A DNA stretch of 64,000 bases from Pseudomonadota bacterium (GCA_030576275.1 JALIBN010000009.1:1-64000); one strand, 5' to 3'; positions 8,360 to 17,144 are shown, counted from the stretch's first letter. Program-made: numbers and translations. The notes: a model not told the origin generated them from the letters alone.

Positions 8360-9594
8360 TAAATTGTCTTCCTATGCCCTGATGGTTTCCAAGATGGGGC
8401 GATGACATTAGGCATGGCGCTACGATCGATTAATCTGCTCGGCGCTACAGCAAATTCACCATAGCGTTGGTTAATTTGATCTATAGCTAGATTAAGCTTT
8501 TCGCGTTGTTTATATTGATTAGTTTCTGCAAATAAATCAGCTTGTTGCTCACGATCAGGATTAAGTGCGGTCACTTGTACTTGCCATACGCCCTGCCCTT
8601 GCCAGTGTTTCATGGTGAACTGACGGCATTGTGTAAACAGCGTTTGTCCATCATCAGTGGATTGGCTTAACCTAGCTTTTGTTTGTAACCAGCCTTGCTC
8701 TGTTTTGAGTCCAATATAAAAATGACTGGCCTTAAAATGATGTTTTCTGAGCCTTACCGCTACCTTTTCACTCATGTGTTGGAAATAGGTCAGGATAGTA
8801 GTTAAATCTTTTGTTTGTGGTGGCATGACTTTACCGTGACCAATTGTTTTAGGCGCTTGTACATTGCTTTGTACAACATCAGGATCTTTGCCTTGTGCCA
8901 TCAACCATAGTCGTCGGCCTAAGTTACCAAAACGTTTAGCTGGAATACTGATTGGAATGCGTTTCATGTCACCACAGTTAATCACGCCATATTGGGCTAA
9001 GAAACCTGCTGTACCCTTGTTGATACCGCTTAGTTCGGTAACATGCAATGGTGCCAAGGTGGCTTCAGCATGCCACGGTTCAATGACCGTAAGTCCGTCA
9101 GGTTTATGGAGTTTAGCGGCATACTTAGCCGTCGTTTTGTCACCACTAACACCAACACTGCATGTTAAGCCTGATACCTTGCTGACCGTCTGTTTAACTA
9201 ACTGCCCGATCTCAAAAGGCGTGCCTAATAGGCTTTGGCAATGGGTCACGTCCAGAAAGGCCTCATCAACGGAATAAACCTCTAAATCAGGAGTAATACT
9301 TTCCAACGCCGCCATAATCTTGGTTGATATTTCTGCATAACGATGTGGCCGCGAGGGCGCTTGGATCAGTTCAGGGCAGAGTTGCCATGCTTCTTTGAGT
9401 CGCATCCCTGTTTTGATGCCATAGCTTCTAGCCTCATAACTCGAGGTAATAATAGTCGTGCCTTGTCCACCGTTAGTTACGGCTATAGGTCGATTACGCC
9501 AAAAAGGATTATCTTGTTGTTCTATTTGGGCAAAGAAACAGTTCATATCGATAAGGATTATGCACCTTTGCCATGGTTGAGATGCCTGTTCCAC
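8359..9594 (-). CDS. Y-family (translesion) DNA polymerase
   Basis: Error-prone polymerase of the DinB/UmuC superfamily, 411 residues. Catalytic carboxylates sit in LIDMNCFFAQIEQ (Asp16) and YSVDEAFLDV. Between them are the fingers motifs TIITSSYEARSYGIKTGM and RPHRYAEIS. Helix-hairpin-helix and little-finger regions follow (LSGINKGTAGFLAQYGV, GHGKVMPPQT). The start is GTG at 9594, 25 bp after the lexA-like gene, with no strong ribosome site. SVDEAFLD and the neighbourhood look more UmuC-like than typical Pol IV, but the C-terminus is short, so I give no symbol. It sits between a LexA-type repressor and an SRAP-like gene and is therefore probably SOS-induced. Confidence 0.88.
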   Translation of the reverse strand: MEQASQPWQRCIILIDMNCFFAQIEQQDNPFWRNRPIAVTNGGQGTTIITSSYEARSYGIKTGMRLKEAWQLCPELIQAPSRPHRYAEISTKIMAALESITPDLEVYSVDEAFLDVTHCQSLLGTPFEIGQLVKQTVSKVSGLTCSVGVSGDKTTAKYAAKLHKPDGLTVIEPWHAEATLAPLHVTELSGINKGTAGFLAQYGVINCGDMKRIPISIPAKRFGNLGRRLWLMAQGKDPDVVQSNVQAPKTIGHGKVMPPQTKDLTTILTYFQHMSEKVAVRLRKHHFKASHFYIGLKTEQGWLQTKARLSQSTDDGQTLFTQCRQFTMKHWQGQGVWQVQVTALNPDREQQADLFAETNQYKQREKLNLAIDQINQRYGEFAVAPSRLIDRSAMPNVIAPSWKPSGHRKTI

Positions 9595-9619
9595 TCGCGT
9601 TAAGAAACGTTAAGAGACA

Positions 9620-10228
9620 TTAGGAATAAGTACGGAGTTGGCCAACCACCACACCTTGGATCATTACCCGTTCGGCAGGCAGTGTAACTGGCTCGTAATC
9701 AGCGTTGGCTGGTTGTAATGTGACTGTTCCATCGTTATTGATAAGCAATGTTTTTAAGGTGGCATCATGAAAATCAACAAGCGCCAACACAATATCACCA
9801 TGATTCGCTGTACGTTGTTCCTGAAGCACGACATAGTCACCTGACATGATGGCTTTATCTATCATCGAATCACCATTTACCTTCAACACAAAGCGACCAC
9901 TACCGCTAAACATCTCACCTAAATCTATTTCTGATTCATCAGGTACTGCTTCGATTAACCGGCCTGCAGCAACCTTACCTAATAAAGGTAAGATGACCGA
10001 CAGCCTTTCCGACTCATTATGTTGTTCGATTAAACGTAAGCCACGAGATCTACCTACAGCACGTTCAATCAATCCTTCATTAACGAGCGCTTGAATGTAG
10101 TTATGAACGGAGCCCTGAGAAGATAAGCCAATACCATGAGCAACTTCGGATAATAAGGGTGCACGTTGATGCTCTTCAAAGTAATGAACAATAAAATTGT
10201 AAGTGTCTTGTTGACGATCAGTTAACAT
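9620..10228 (-). CDS. lexA: LexA-family SOS repressor with a divergent DNA-binding domain
   Basis: Self-cleaving transcriptional repressor, 202 residues. Residues 1-65 are a winged helix (MLTDRQQDTYNFIVHYFEEH, then LSEVAHGIGLSSQGSVHNYI). The C-terminal S24 domain has the cleavage bond Ala88-Gly89 (KVAAGR), catalytic Ser121 (VNGDSM) and Lys159 (DATLK), so autoproteolysis should work. The recognition helix (SSQGSVHNYIQAL) is unlike E. coli LexA (SPNAAEEHLKAL), so the operator is probably not the CTG-N10-CAG type. This may be the genome's LexA or a second, cassette-specific copy. It leads lexA-polymerase-SRAP and presumably represses them and itself. A GAGG box lies 9 nt before the ATG. Confidence 0.85.
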   Translation of the reverse strand: MLTDRQQDTYNFIVHYFEEHQRAPLLSEVAHGIGLSSQGSVHNYIQALVNEGLIERAVGRSRGLRLIEQHNESERLSVILPLLGKVAAGRLIEAVPDESEIDLGEMFSGSGRFVLKVNGDSMIDKAIMSGDYVVLQEQRTANHGDIVLALVDFHDATLKTLLINNDGTVTLQPANADYEPVTLPAERVMIQGVVVGQLRTYS

Positions 10229-10596
10229 TTTCTTGCCTCGCAGATTAATGAGAACATACTGAGAAGAAAATATAGAGAATATTTATTGTTTGGTCAATAG
10301 GTTTTTTATTTAGCCCAGAATATCAACCGTTTTGTTGAAGAAATTATTTTTACTTCAACGCTATCTGGAACAAATTACCGCGTAATATTCTAATAATTAA
10401 GATTATTAACTTTAATTAATGGAGAAAATTACAGCAATAAGTAACAGATAACTTGTTGTAATCGTGAAGCTAATCAGTCACGATAAGGCAAGAAAAATAG
10501 TTAGGATAATAATCCACAGTTTTCGCTTTATTATCTGCTTACAGAAATTTCTATTCCCGTTATTGCCGACAGCTATTAGGTACACAAGGACAGAAT
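10229..10596. promoter_or_regulatory. Divergent control region between lexA and ynfA
   Basis: No gene supported. It contains GTTGAAG at 10334-10340 facing CTTCAAC at 10353-10359 (7-bp arms, 12-nt spacer), a smaller TCAAC...GTTGA dyad just before it, and AT-rich tracts. No canonical gammaproteobacterial LexA box (CTGT-N8-ACAG) was seen, which agrees with the unusual recognition helix of the repressor. The dyads are only candidate operators. Confidence 0.35.
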
Positions 10597-10929
10597 ATGG
10601 AAATAATAAAAACCCTCGGCCTTTTCACTATCACAGCAGTAGCTGAAATCATTGGCTGTTACCTGCCTTATCTCTGGCTCAAGCAGGGTCAATCAATATG
10701 GTTATTGATTCCCGCGGCAATCAGCTTGGGAGCTTTTGCTTGGTTGCTCACTCTGCACCCTCAAGCTGCTGGTCGAGTGTATGCGGCCTATGGCGGAGTA
10801 TATGTGAGTGTTGCACTGCTTTGGTTGTGGGCTGTTGAGTCAATTCGGCCCACGGTAACTGATTGGGTTGGTGTAGGAATCATCCTAATCGGCATGACTA
10901 TCATCATGTTTGGCCACCGTCATGCCTAA
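10597..10929 (+). CDS. ynfA: YnfA/UPF0060 family small membrane protein
   Basis: Small integral membrane protein of 110 residues with four predicted helices, related to small multidrug resistance transporters. Family marks are [15 protein letters not shown] (helix 1, conserved Glu), [18 protein letters not shown] (helix 3 region) and the [14 protein letters not shown] helix. An AAGGA box lies 6 nt before the ATG. Length is normal. The substrate is not established; some members have been linked to efflux. It is transcribed alone, divergently from lexA. Confidence 0.92.
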   Translation: MEIIKTLGLFTITAVAEIIGCYLPYLWLKQGQSIWLLIPAAISLGAFAWLLTLHPQAAGRVYAAYGGVYVSVALLWLWAVESIRPTVTDWVGVGIILIGMTIIMFGHRHA

Positions 10930-11010
10930 CAATGCGTTCGTCAAGACGCAAGCTAATCATAAATAAACTCATAACAAAAGCTCAAACTATCAGCTAACTG
11001 ACTCTTCAAT

Positions 11011-12300
11011 CTATGATCGATTATCATTACCTGCTTGAATGCTTTTTTCAATCATCGGTCCAATCGTTGAGCCTTGCACTACAATTGAGAAAATAACCAC
11101 CACATAAGTCATTATCAATAATAAGGTGTGGTAATCAACGCCATTAACCATGACCCCTCCCGTAGGGATAGAGGCCGCCATTGCTAATGCCAAACCACCA
11201 CGCAAGCCACCCCAAGTTAGGATCTTGACTGAATGCGCGTCGTATTTACGAAAACGACGAAACCCTAAATAAGGTAAAGAAACACTAATAAATCGTGCCA
11301 GTAAGACCAATGGAATCATCACCAAACCCAACCCGACTTGTACCCAAGTAACCGGCATAATGACCAGCATCAAACCAATCAACAGGAATAATAAAGCATT
11401 TAGAAAAGCATCGACGGTATGCCAGAAATGAGACAAGGTTTGTTGGCTGTGTTCAGAAAAGCCAACCGTACGAGTGACATTACCAATCACAATACCACTG
11501 ACTACCATTGCCAATGGCCCTGAAATCTCGAGTACGTTAGCGAGGGCATAACCAGCGGTAGGAATACATAATGTGATTAATAGTTCGATACTAGAGTCAA
11601 CAGTGCGGCAGATCAACCAATGAGCAACCAAGGCTAACACGGCTCCGAATACGATACCGCCACCAGCCTCTATTAGAAATATTTCAGTTACACCATAAAA
11701 CGTTGGTTCTTTACCAGAGAATGCTAAAGCGAAAATCGTAGTAAACACCACCAAACCGACACCATCATTGAATAAAGACTCACCCTCAACCTGAACAGAA
11801 ATATTCTCCGGTGCACGCATTTTCTTGATAATAGCCAAGACTGCAATCGGATCGGTTGGACTAATCAATGCACCAAACAACATGCAGTAAAGTAACGGCA
11901 ATGGCCATCCCAATAGACCTAATACCCAATAACTGAAATAACCAATCAATATGGTAGATATTAGGGTTGAGCCTACTGCCATGATGGTGATTTCCCATCG
12001 CTGTTTTCTGAGTAAGTGCAAATCGATTTCCAATGCTCCGGCAAACAACAAAAAGCCCAGCATGCCTTTCAACAACAGTAAATTAAAATTTAATCCTGCA
12101 AATGACTGCCTAATGGATTCTGCAACTTCATTACCAGAAAACTTGATCAACACCATCAGCAACAGTGACATCACTACTGAGCCAGAGGTAATTGCAATGG
12201 TTGTCTGTAATCTCAGTAAATATTCATTAGCGAAGGCAAGAAATATCGACACTGCCGACAAAAAACAAAGAAAATACCAAGCGTTCAAGTTGTGCTCCAA
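11011..12300 (-). CDS. CPA1-type cation/proton antiporter (NhaP-like)
   Basis: Exchanges Na+ or K+ for protons across the inner membrane. The 429 residues form about 12 membrane helices. CPA1 hallmarks are GALISPTDPIAVLAII (about 145-160, with the transport Asp), VEGESLFNDGVGLVVF (about 171-186) and the TWGGLRGGLALAMA segment near the C-terminus. There is no long cytoplasmic regulatory tail. Ion selectivity cannot be read from the sequence. A function in salt or pH tolerance would match the ectoine genes nearby, but the two are not in one operon. It is a single minus-strand gene. Confidence 0.9.
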   Translation of the reverse strand: MEHNLNAWYFLCFLSAVSIFLAFANEYLLRLQTTIAITSGSVVMSLLLMVLIKFSGNEVAESIRQSFAGLNFNLLLLKGMLGFLLFAGALEIDLHLLRKQRWEITIMAVGSTLISTILIGYFSYWVLGLLGWPLPLLYCMLFGALISPTDPIAVLAIIKKMRAPENISVQVEGESLFNDGVGLVVFTTIFALAFSGKEPTFYGVTEIFLIEAGGGIVFGAVLALVAHWLICRTVDSSIELLITLCIPTAGYALANVLEISGPLAMVVSGIVIGNVTRTVGFSEHSQQTLSHFWHTVDAFLNALLFLLIGLMLVIMPVTWVQVGLGLVMIPLVLLARFISVSLPYLGFRRFRKYDAHSVKILTWGGLRGGLALAMAASIPTGGVMVNGVDYHTLLLIMTYVVVIFSIVVQGSTIGPMIEKSIQAGNDNRS

Positions 12301-12790
12301 ATGTAAAGTATTACGTCAATTCTCAAATCGGCATTACTGCCCTATTCTGTGCCACTCTTACATTACAAAAGCGACGACAACAAAACATTCATTTATTAAG
12401 GCGCAAGCTTAGAGTTTTATCTCAATCCGTCAGATTAAGTACAATATTTCCAAGTCAAAATACAGCGCCTCGATCCACAGCAAAGTCAGTAAATTAAACA
12501 CGCCAAAACGACATTATCAGAATATCAAAAACATGTTGGTCATTGAGAAAAGCTAGGGATTTTATCACTGATTAAATAAAAAAATCGTAAAATTCAACTA
12601 GATAATCGACATTTCTATTTTCATCAAAAATAACCCATCAAAAGACAACAGCTTTATTTAGTCGACTCCCGATATTTATTCATTCTTCTCAACTATCGTT
12701 GCAACAATAAAACAAATAGCTTATTGCCGCTTAATTTATAATCGATGCTTGATTTATCCCATAAGCCTCTATAGAATGCGCCTTCTCTTG
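12301..12790. promoter_or_regulatory. Intergenic region with tRNA-Val promoter
   Basis: No gene seen in about 490 bp. A clear sigma-70 promoter for the tRNA lies at 12749-12777: TTGATT, 17-bp spacer, TAGAAT. It is followed by a short G+C-rich stretch (GCGCC) near the expected start point, as is common for stable-RNA promoters. The remainder is AT-rich and also contains the upstream region of the antiporter gene on the other strand. Confidence 0.65.
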
Positions 12791-12866
12791 GGGTGGTTAG
12801 CTCAGCTGGGAGAGCATCGCCCTTACAAGGCGAGGGTCACAGGTTCGAACCCTGTACCACCCACCA
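12791..12866 (+). tRNA. tRNA-Val (UAC anticodon)
   Basis: Complete cloverleaf of 76 nt with encoded CCA. The acceptor stem GGGTGGT pairs with ACCACCC. The anticodon stem TCGCC/GGCGA encloses loop CTTACAA, giving anticodon TAC. The T-arm has GGTTCGAACC. A good promoter lies directly upstream. Confidence 0.97.
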
Positions 12867-13407
12867 AGACGACTTCTCAAAAATCCTAAATCACTTTTAA
12901 AAATGCGTCCTCCGTCGATGTCCTTATCTCATTAAGCCACATAAAACTCCTTGAATTATTTATTATAAATGGCTCCAGAATAAAATAGAGCGTTCATTTA
13001 CAAAAAATTCAAGCACTTGTGACCATGAAAGCGTCACCCAGAAAGAGATTAATTAATCTCCGTCTGTCGACAACCTTTTTCTCCCTGGCGTCCTATTCAC
13101 CTCGTTAATACTTCGGCTCTCAAATGACTGACGATGTAATTACTGCACTACTTCAATACTTCACTCTTCGCTACAAAAGCACTGTAACTAGCAACGTCTA
13201 CTCGCGGCGTGCACTAAGTACTCGCTAACATATTGTTCAAAATAAACCACACCTAAAATTCATAAGGTCAAAATGACAACATTGTTGCACCATGTAAATA
13301 TTGTTGCACAGTAATTAAAATCAAAATTTTACATTGAAATTGGACCGGTAGTGTTAGATGATTAAGAACAAAATATTAGAAATGCTTCATATACATATAC
13401 TCTAAAC
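12867..13407. other. Gene-poor region after tRNA-Val
   Basis: No supported gene. Two direct copies of ATTGTTGCAC (13281-13290 and 13300-13309, 19 bp start to start) are the only ordered structure noticed. No copy of the tRNA 3' end was found downstream, so there is no evidence for an integrated element at this tRNA. The terminator of the tRNA is not obvious. Confidence 0.4.
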
Positions 13408-13851
13408 CTATAACCTCATCTCAACATGTGAAATCCCAGCATCCAAAAACTCATCACCCTGTGCTGTAAAGCCATGCTTTTTATAAAACTCTTGAGCATC
13501 AGTTTGTGACCAGAGTTTAATTTCTTGTAGCCCACGTTGCTTGGCGGCTTCAATCAACTTAACGAGTATCATTGATCCTATGCCTTGCTGGCGATGGGCT
13601 TTTAACACCGCCATACGGCCAATTTTTCCCATTTGTGTCAGTCTCGCAGTGGCTACAGCTTCGCCATCCTTAAACGCGACAATATGGAGTGCCGTGCTGT
13701 CTTCAGCATCCCATTCGTCGAGTTCAGGAACGTGTTGTTCTTGAATAAATACACTGGTACGAATAGGCTTTGCTAATGCCTGAGCATCAGCCCAGTCTAG
13801 TAGCATTAGTTTTACCTTTGCTTGTGTTGCATGTTCAATTTTAGATGTCAT
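13408..13851 (-). CDS. GNAT-family N-acetyltransferase
   Basis: Acetyl-CoA-dependent acyltransferase, YjcF/ElaA-like by pattern, about 147 residues. It has IRTSVFIQEQHVPELDEWD near the N-terminus (the usual V.EQ.VP..EWD signature), LTQMGKIGRMAVL, the acetyl-CoA loop RQQGIGSMIL and the ending EFYKKHGF. The start is uncertain: ATGs exist at 13869, 13851 and 13806. The last has the best ribosome-like site (AAAGG 8-9 nt upstream) but would cut the first beta strand, so 13851 is used. The substrate is unknown. It is monocistronic on the minus strand. Confidence 0.85.
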   Translation of the reverse strand: MTSKIEHATQAKVKLMLLDWADAQALAKPIRTSVFIQEQHVPELDEWDAEDSTALHIVAFKDGEAVATARLTQMGKIGRMAVLKAHRQQGIGSMILVKLIEAAKQRGLQEIKLWSQTDAQEFYKKHGFTAQGDEFLDAGISHVEMRL

Positions 13852-14041
13852 AGATATTAAGCATAACAAGTTAGTAGAGTCAGCTCTACAAATAAAAACA
13901 TTTTAATTAGTGTACAAATTTTTTCTATATCTTCTTATTTTCTTGGGGGCATATTATGCATAGTGGCATTCAAAAAAGATGAATAATGCTCTTATAAGGC
14001 TTTAATAAAAGTCTAATTCAACCCTTTGGGATAGCGGTTTT

Positions 14042-14404
14042 ATGAGTACAACTGGGCTAAGGTGAATAGCAATTTTTGAGGCATTTAAAGGATTAGTGGT
14101 ACTACTTGTCAGCTTAGGTATTCACCAGCTGGCAGGTGATAGTGCTAAACAAGCTATAGAGAAACTAGTGGCTCATCTGCATCTGAACCCTGCCAATCAT
14201 ATTCCAAGTATAATTATTAGAGCGGCTGGTGAACTCAATAATTCAAGGCTCATGCTTCTCGCTTTTGGGGCGTTTGCCTACTCAATTATAAGATTTATAG
14301 AAGCATATGGTCTCTGGAATCAGTTACGATGGGCAGAGTGGTTTGAGTTACTGAGTGGAGCAATCTATCTCCCCTTAGAAATTTATGAATGTTATATAAA
14401 ATAG
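14042..14404 (+). pseudogene. DUF2127 membrane protein gene with an early in-frame TGA
   Basis: From ATG 14042 the frame reads MSTTGLR, then TGA at 14063-14065, then IAIFEAFKGLVVLLVSLGI and on to TAG at 14402-14404. The part after the stop matches DUF2127 closely (helix 1 F.A.KGL..LL, a HLHLNP segment, then FIEAYGLW and a RWAEWFELLSG.IYLPLEIYE block). GTG at 14096 could restart translation but would lose half of the first helix. The C-terminus is also about 20-30 residues shorter than usual, so the last membrane helix may be missing. Either a pseudogene, a sequencing error at the TGA, or expression from a non-standard start such as ATT 14072. Function of the family is unknown. Confidence 0.65.
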
Positions 14405-14742
14405 ACATAAAACAAAAAATTAACAGGATTAACAATAAAGTGGTTATGTTAAATACAAATTTAGATGAGATACCAAACTATAAGGCTTTTGTGATGGCTG
14501 GCAGTGATATGTTCCCGACTATTAACGAAGGCGATCATGTTGTAGTTGATCTAGCTCAACGCTTTATTCGCAGTGGTGATATTTATGTCATTGACTATAA
14601 AAATTCGACTATTGTATGCAGATTGTTATTAGATATGAATAAGGTCAAACTCATTTTTGATGGTGCGTCACATGAATTCGATGCGTTTGTCAGCGCCATC
14701 ACTATTTTTGGTCGCGTTATAGAAATTAAAAGCTTAAATTAG
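14389..14742 (+). CDS. S24 (LexA/CI C-terminal)-like protein lacking catalytic residues
   Basis: The core matches the S24 fold: VMAGSDMFPTINEGDHVVVD, then RSGDIYVIDYKNSTIVCRLL, ending FGRVIEIKSLN. Active LexA/UmuD/CI proteins have GDSM with a catalytic Ser and a Lys about 37 residues later. Here the motif is GSDM, so Asp40 stands at the Ser position, and Cys77, 37 residues on, stands at the Lys position. Autoproteolysis is therefore not expected. There is no helix-turn-helix domain. Starts at 14389 (overlapping the DUF2127 frame by 16 nt), 14440 (GTG) or 14446 are possible; the domain proper begins near residue 30. It may bind other S24-domain proteins, or be a remnant. Confidence 0.65.
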   Translation: MLYKIDIKQKINRINNKVVMLNTNLDEIPNYKAFVMAGSDMFPTINEGDHVVVDLAQRFIRSGDIYVIDYKNSTIVCRLLLDMNKVKLIFDGASHEFDAFVSAITIFGRVIEIKSLN

Positions 14743-14804
14743 TTAGTTTATGACTCGAGGGCTAATTGCCGCTAGTAAGTTAACTTAATTTATAAGGAAT
14801 TATC

Positions 14805-16826
14805 ATGAATATGGCGATAAAAATAGTTGCCGGTTTAGTGGCGGTAGCTTTGGTTACTGTTGTAGTCATTATAAACACGACAGATATTAATCAATATAAA
14901 GGTCAAATCATCGATCTTGTTGAGGATACTACTGGACGAAACTTACAAATTGGCGGTGATTTAAAGTTTGCTTTGTCCTTGGTGCCTACTGTAGTCGTTG
15001 AAGATGTTAAATTCAGCAATGCCAGTTGGGGTTCTAAACCCGAGATGATGAGTCTGAAAAAATTTGAGCTTAGAGTCGCTTTTTTACCATTAATCACTGG
15101 TAATATTCAGGTTAATAAAATCATTTTAATTGACCCTGAATTTTTGCTAGAAACCAATAAAAAAGGCACAGGTAACTGGGAGTTTTTTGCTCACAAAAAA
15201 CAAAAGAAAACAGCAGAATATAAAGGTAGTGCTCCCAGTGTAGTGGTCAATGAAATACACATTGAGAATGCTACTATTACCTATATAGATGGTGTGTCAG
15301 GACAACAAACCAATCTGCTTATTGCTCAAATAACCGCAGAATCTGATGGTGTTAATGATCCACTTTCTTTGATCATTGAGGCCGCTTACAATGAGCGACC
15401 TATTTCAGTGACCGGCCATTTAGGCTCGCTGAATCAATTCACCAGTAATAATAATTACCCCTTAGATTTAGTTATCGAAATGAGTGATGCCAAGTTAGCA
15501 TTAAACGGACAGATCAATAAACCAATGGATGCTAAAGGGCTTAATATCGCGATGAAGTTTGATGTTGATTCTTTAGCTAAATTATCAACATTGCTAGGTA
15601 GTGACTTGCCAGATTTTGGCCCCATCAACATAGCAGGCACAATCACCGATGAGAAAGACAGTTATTCAATTAAATCTTTAGTTTTAATAGCAGGCAATAG
15701 CGATTTATCAGGTGATGTAACTGCAAATATGGCAACGAAACATCCCACAATCACCGCGACGTTAAATGCTAACTTAATTGATTTAGCAGAACTTACCGGT
15801 GATGAAAAGGAACAAAAGGCAACTAAAAATACGCGTCTGTTTTCATCAGCGCCAATCCCACTTCATGCATTAAAATCAATCAATGGCAAGCTGTCGCTTA
15901 ATGCCAAAAAAATAAAAACCAGTAGTATGATGTTAGCTGAGACTCAGGCCACCGTATCCTTAGAAGAGGGTGTGCTAGCCATTAAGCCACTTAATAGCTT
16001 AATGGCAGGTGGTAAGTTAGCCGGAAGTATTGATTTGAATGCCAGTGGAAAATCAGCCGTATTATCTACAACCATTAGCCTTACTGGACTTGATCCAAAT
16101 CAATTAAACGATCTGAATGGCAAGCTAACTGGCGCCAAGACCGACGTGAATTTTAACGTTAGAGGAAGTGGTAATAGTGTCAGCCAAATTATGACTAATT
16201 TAAACGGTAAATTATTAATCCAAGTAGATAAAGGCGTAATCACTGACTCAATTACAGGTGCGTTGGGCGCAGATGCATTTACTGAATTAGTCAGCATGCT
16301 AAACCCATTTTCACAAAGTAGTGACAAGATCCAACTGCAGTGTGCAGTGGTTAATTTTGATATTAAAAATGGCATCGCTACAACAAATAAAGGCATTGCC
16401 ATTTCAACCAATCAGATGAATATCATTGGCAGTGGTGTTATTAACTTAGAGACTGAAGGCTTAGATATAGCTATAAAACCAGAACCCAAAGAAGGTTTAG
16501 GTATCAATGCGGCAAAATTTTCTTCTTTTGTTCGAGTGGGAGGCACCTTAGCTTATCCTCAACCTACTGCCGATTTAACGGGTGCACTTTCAACCGGCTT
16601 ATCGGTGAGCACGGCATTTGCAACAGGTGGTTTGTCTTTATTAGCTGAAGGTTTATTCGATCGTGCAACGGCAGATGCAGATCCTTGTGCAACAGCATGG
16701 CAACAAAATTCAACTACAACTCAAACCACAAAACAACCAGAGAAATCGACTGCCACCAAAGCCGTCGACTCAGTTAAAGATGCAGGTGAAGCAGTAAGTA
16801 ATACTATAAAAGGATTATTTAACTAA
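14805..16826 (+). CDS. AsmA-family envelope protein
   Basis: Large inner-membrane-anchored periplasmic protein, 673 residues. One N-terminal membrane helix (about 4-25) is followed by the AsmA N-terminal signature: NQYKGQIIDLVEDTTGR, then VEDVKFSNASWGSKPEMMSL. The remainder consists of long amphipathic beta repeats, and the conserved AsmA-like C-terminal module (about 430-600: LTGLDPNQLNDLNGKLTG, then GEGV-type LDIAIKPEPKEGLG) precedes a low-complexity Thr/Lys-rich tail. AsmA-like proteins belong to the bridge-like lipid-transfer superfamily and affect outer-membrane lipid composition. The AAGGA box 7 nt before ATG supports the start. It is separated from its neighbours and probably monocistronic. 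Confidence 0.88.
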   Translation: MNMAIKIVAGLVAVALVTVVVIINTTDINQYKGQIIDLVEDTTGRNLQIGGDLKFALSLVPTVVVEDVKFSNASWGSKPEMMSLKKFELRVAFLPLITGNIQVNKIILIDPEFLLETNKKGTGNWEFFAHKKQKKTAEYKGSAPSVVVNEIHIENATITYIDGVSGQQTNLLIAQITAESDGVNDPLSLIIEAAYNERPISVTGHLGSLNQFTSNNNYPLDLVIEMSDAKLALNGQINKPMDAKGLNIAMKFDVDSLAKLSTLLGSDLPDFGPINIAGTITDEKDSYSIKSLVLIAGNSDLSGDVTANMATKHPTITATLNANLIDLAELTGDEKEQKATKNTRLFSSAPIPLHALKSINGKLSLNAKKIKTSSMMLAETQATVSLEEGVLAIKPLNSLMAGGKLAGSIDLNASGKSAVLSTTISLTGLDPNQLNDLNGKLTGAKTDVNFNVRGSGNSVSQIMTNLNGKLLIQVDKGVITDSITGALGADAFTELVSMLNPFSQSSDKIQLQCAVVNFDIKNGIATTNKGIAISTNQMNIIGSGVINLETEGLDIAIKPEPKEGLGINAAKFSSFVRVGGTLAYPQPTADLTGALSTGLSVSTAFATGGLSLLAEGLFDRATADADPCATAWQQNSTTTQTTKQPEKSTATKAVDSVKDAGEAVSNTIKGLFN

Positions 16827-16856
16827 GCAAACTGAATTCGAGATAATAAAAACACA

Positions 16857-16953
16857 GTCATTCCCCCCAGGCTTTTAGCGGAAATCTATGCCAAAATTGC
16901 TTATTAATCGTCGTCTCAGCATGGATTCCGGCTAAAAATAACACCGGAATGAC
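16857..16953. repeat. Dispersed-type imperfect palindromic repeat (97 bp)
   Basis: The element begins GTCATTCC (16857-16864) and ends GGAATGAC (16946-16953). Internally, AGCGGAAATCTATGC (16877-16891) faces GCATGGATTCCGGCT (16919-16933). This nested inverted-repeat layout is typical of small non-autonomous repeats (REP/MITE-like) that occur in many copies between genes in proteobacteria. Only this copy is visible in the window. It lies 30 bp after the AsmA gene and could fold in mRNA from either side. Confidence 0.65.
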
Positions 16954-17144
16954 GATGCTTTTTAAGTTTGTGTGGCGAGTAATGTTAGGAATAATTTGTT
17001 TTCAATATGCAAGGCCACACTCTCATTTTGCTATCAGTGAACAAAATTAGCGCTAATTACTTTAACTAGCTATTGGCAAGGTACTTTTTCCTTATTTCTT
17101 GCACAATCGTTCAACAATTATCATGCTCAACTCATTAATCAATA

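Noticed and set aside
10464-10646. 60-codon frame overlapping the ynfA start
   Set aside because: Overlaps the well-supported start of ynfA in another frame and lacks coding character.
12791-13407. tRNA-Val as an integration site for a mobile element
   Set aside because: No repeat of the tRNA 3' end, no integrase and no phage genes downstream.
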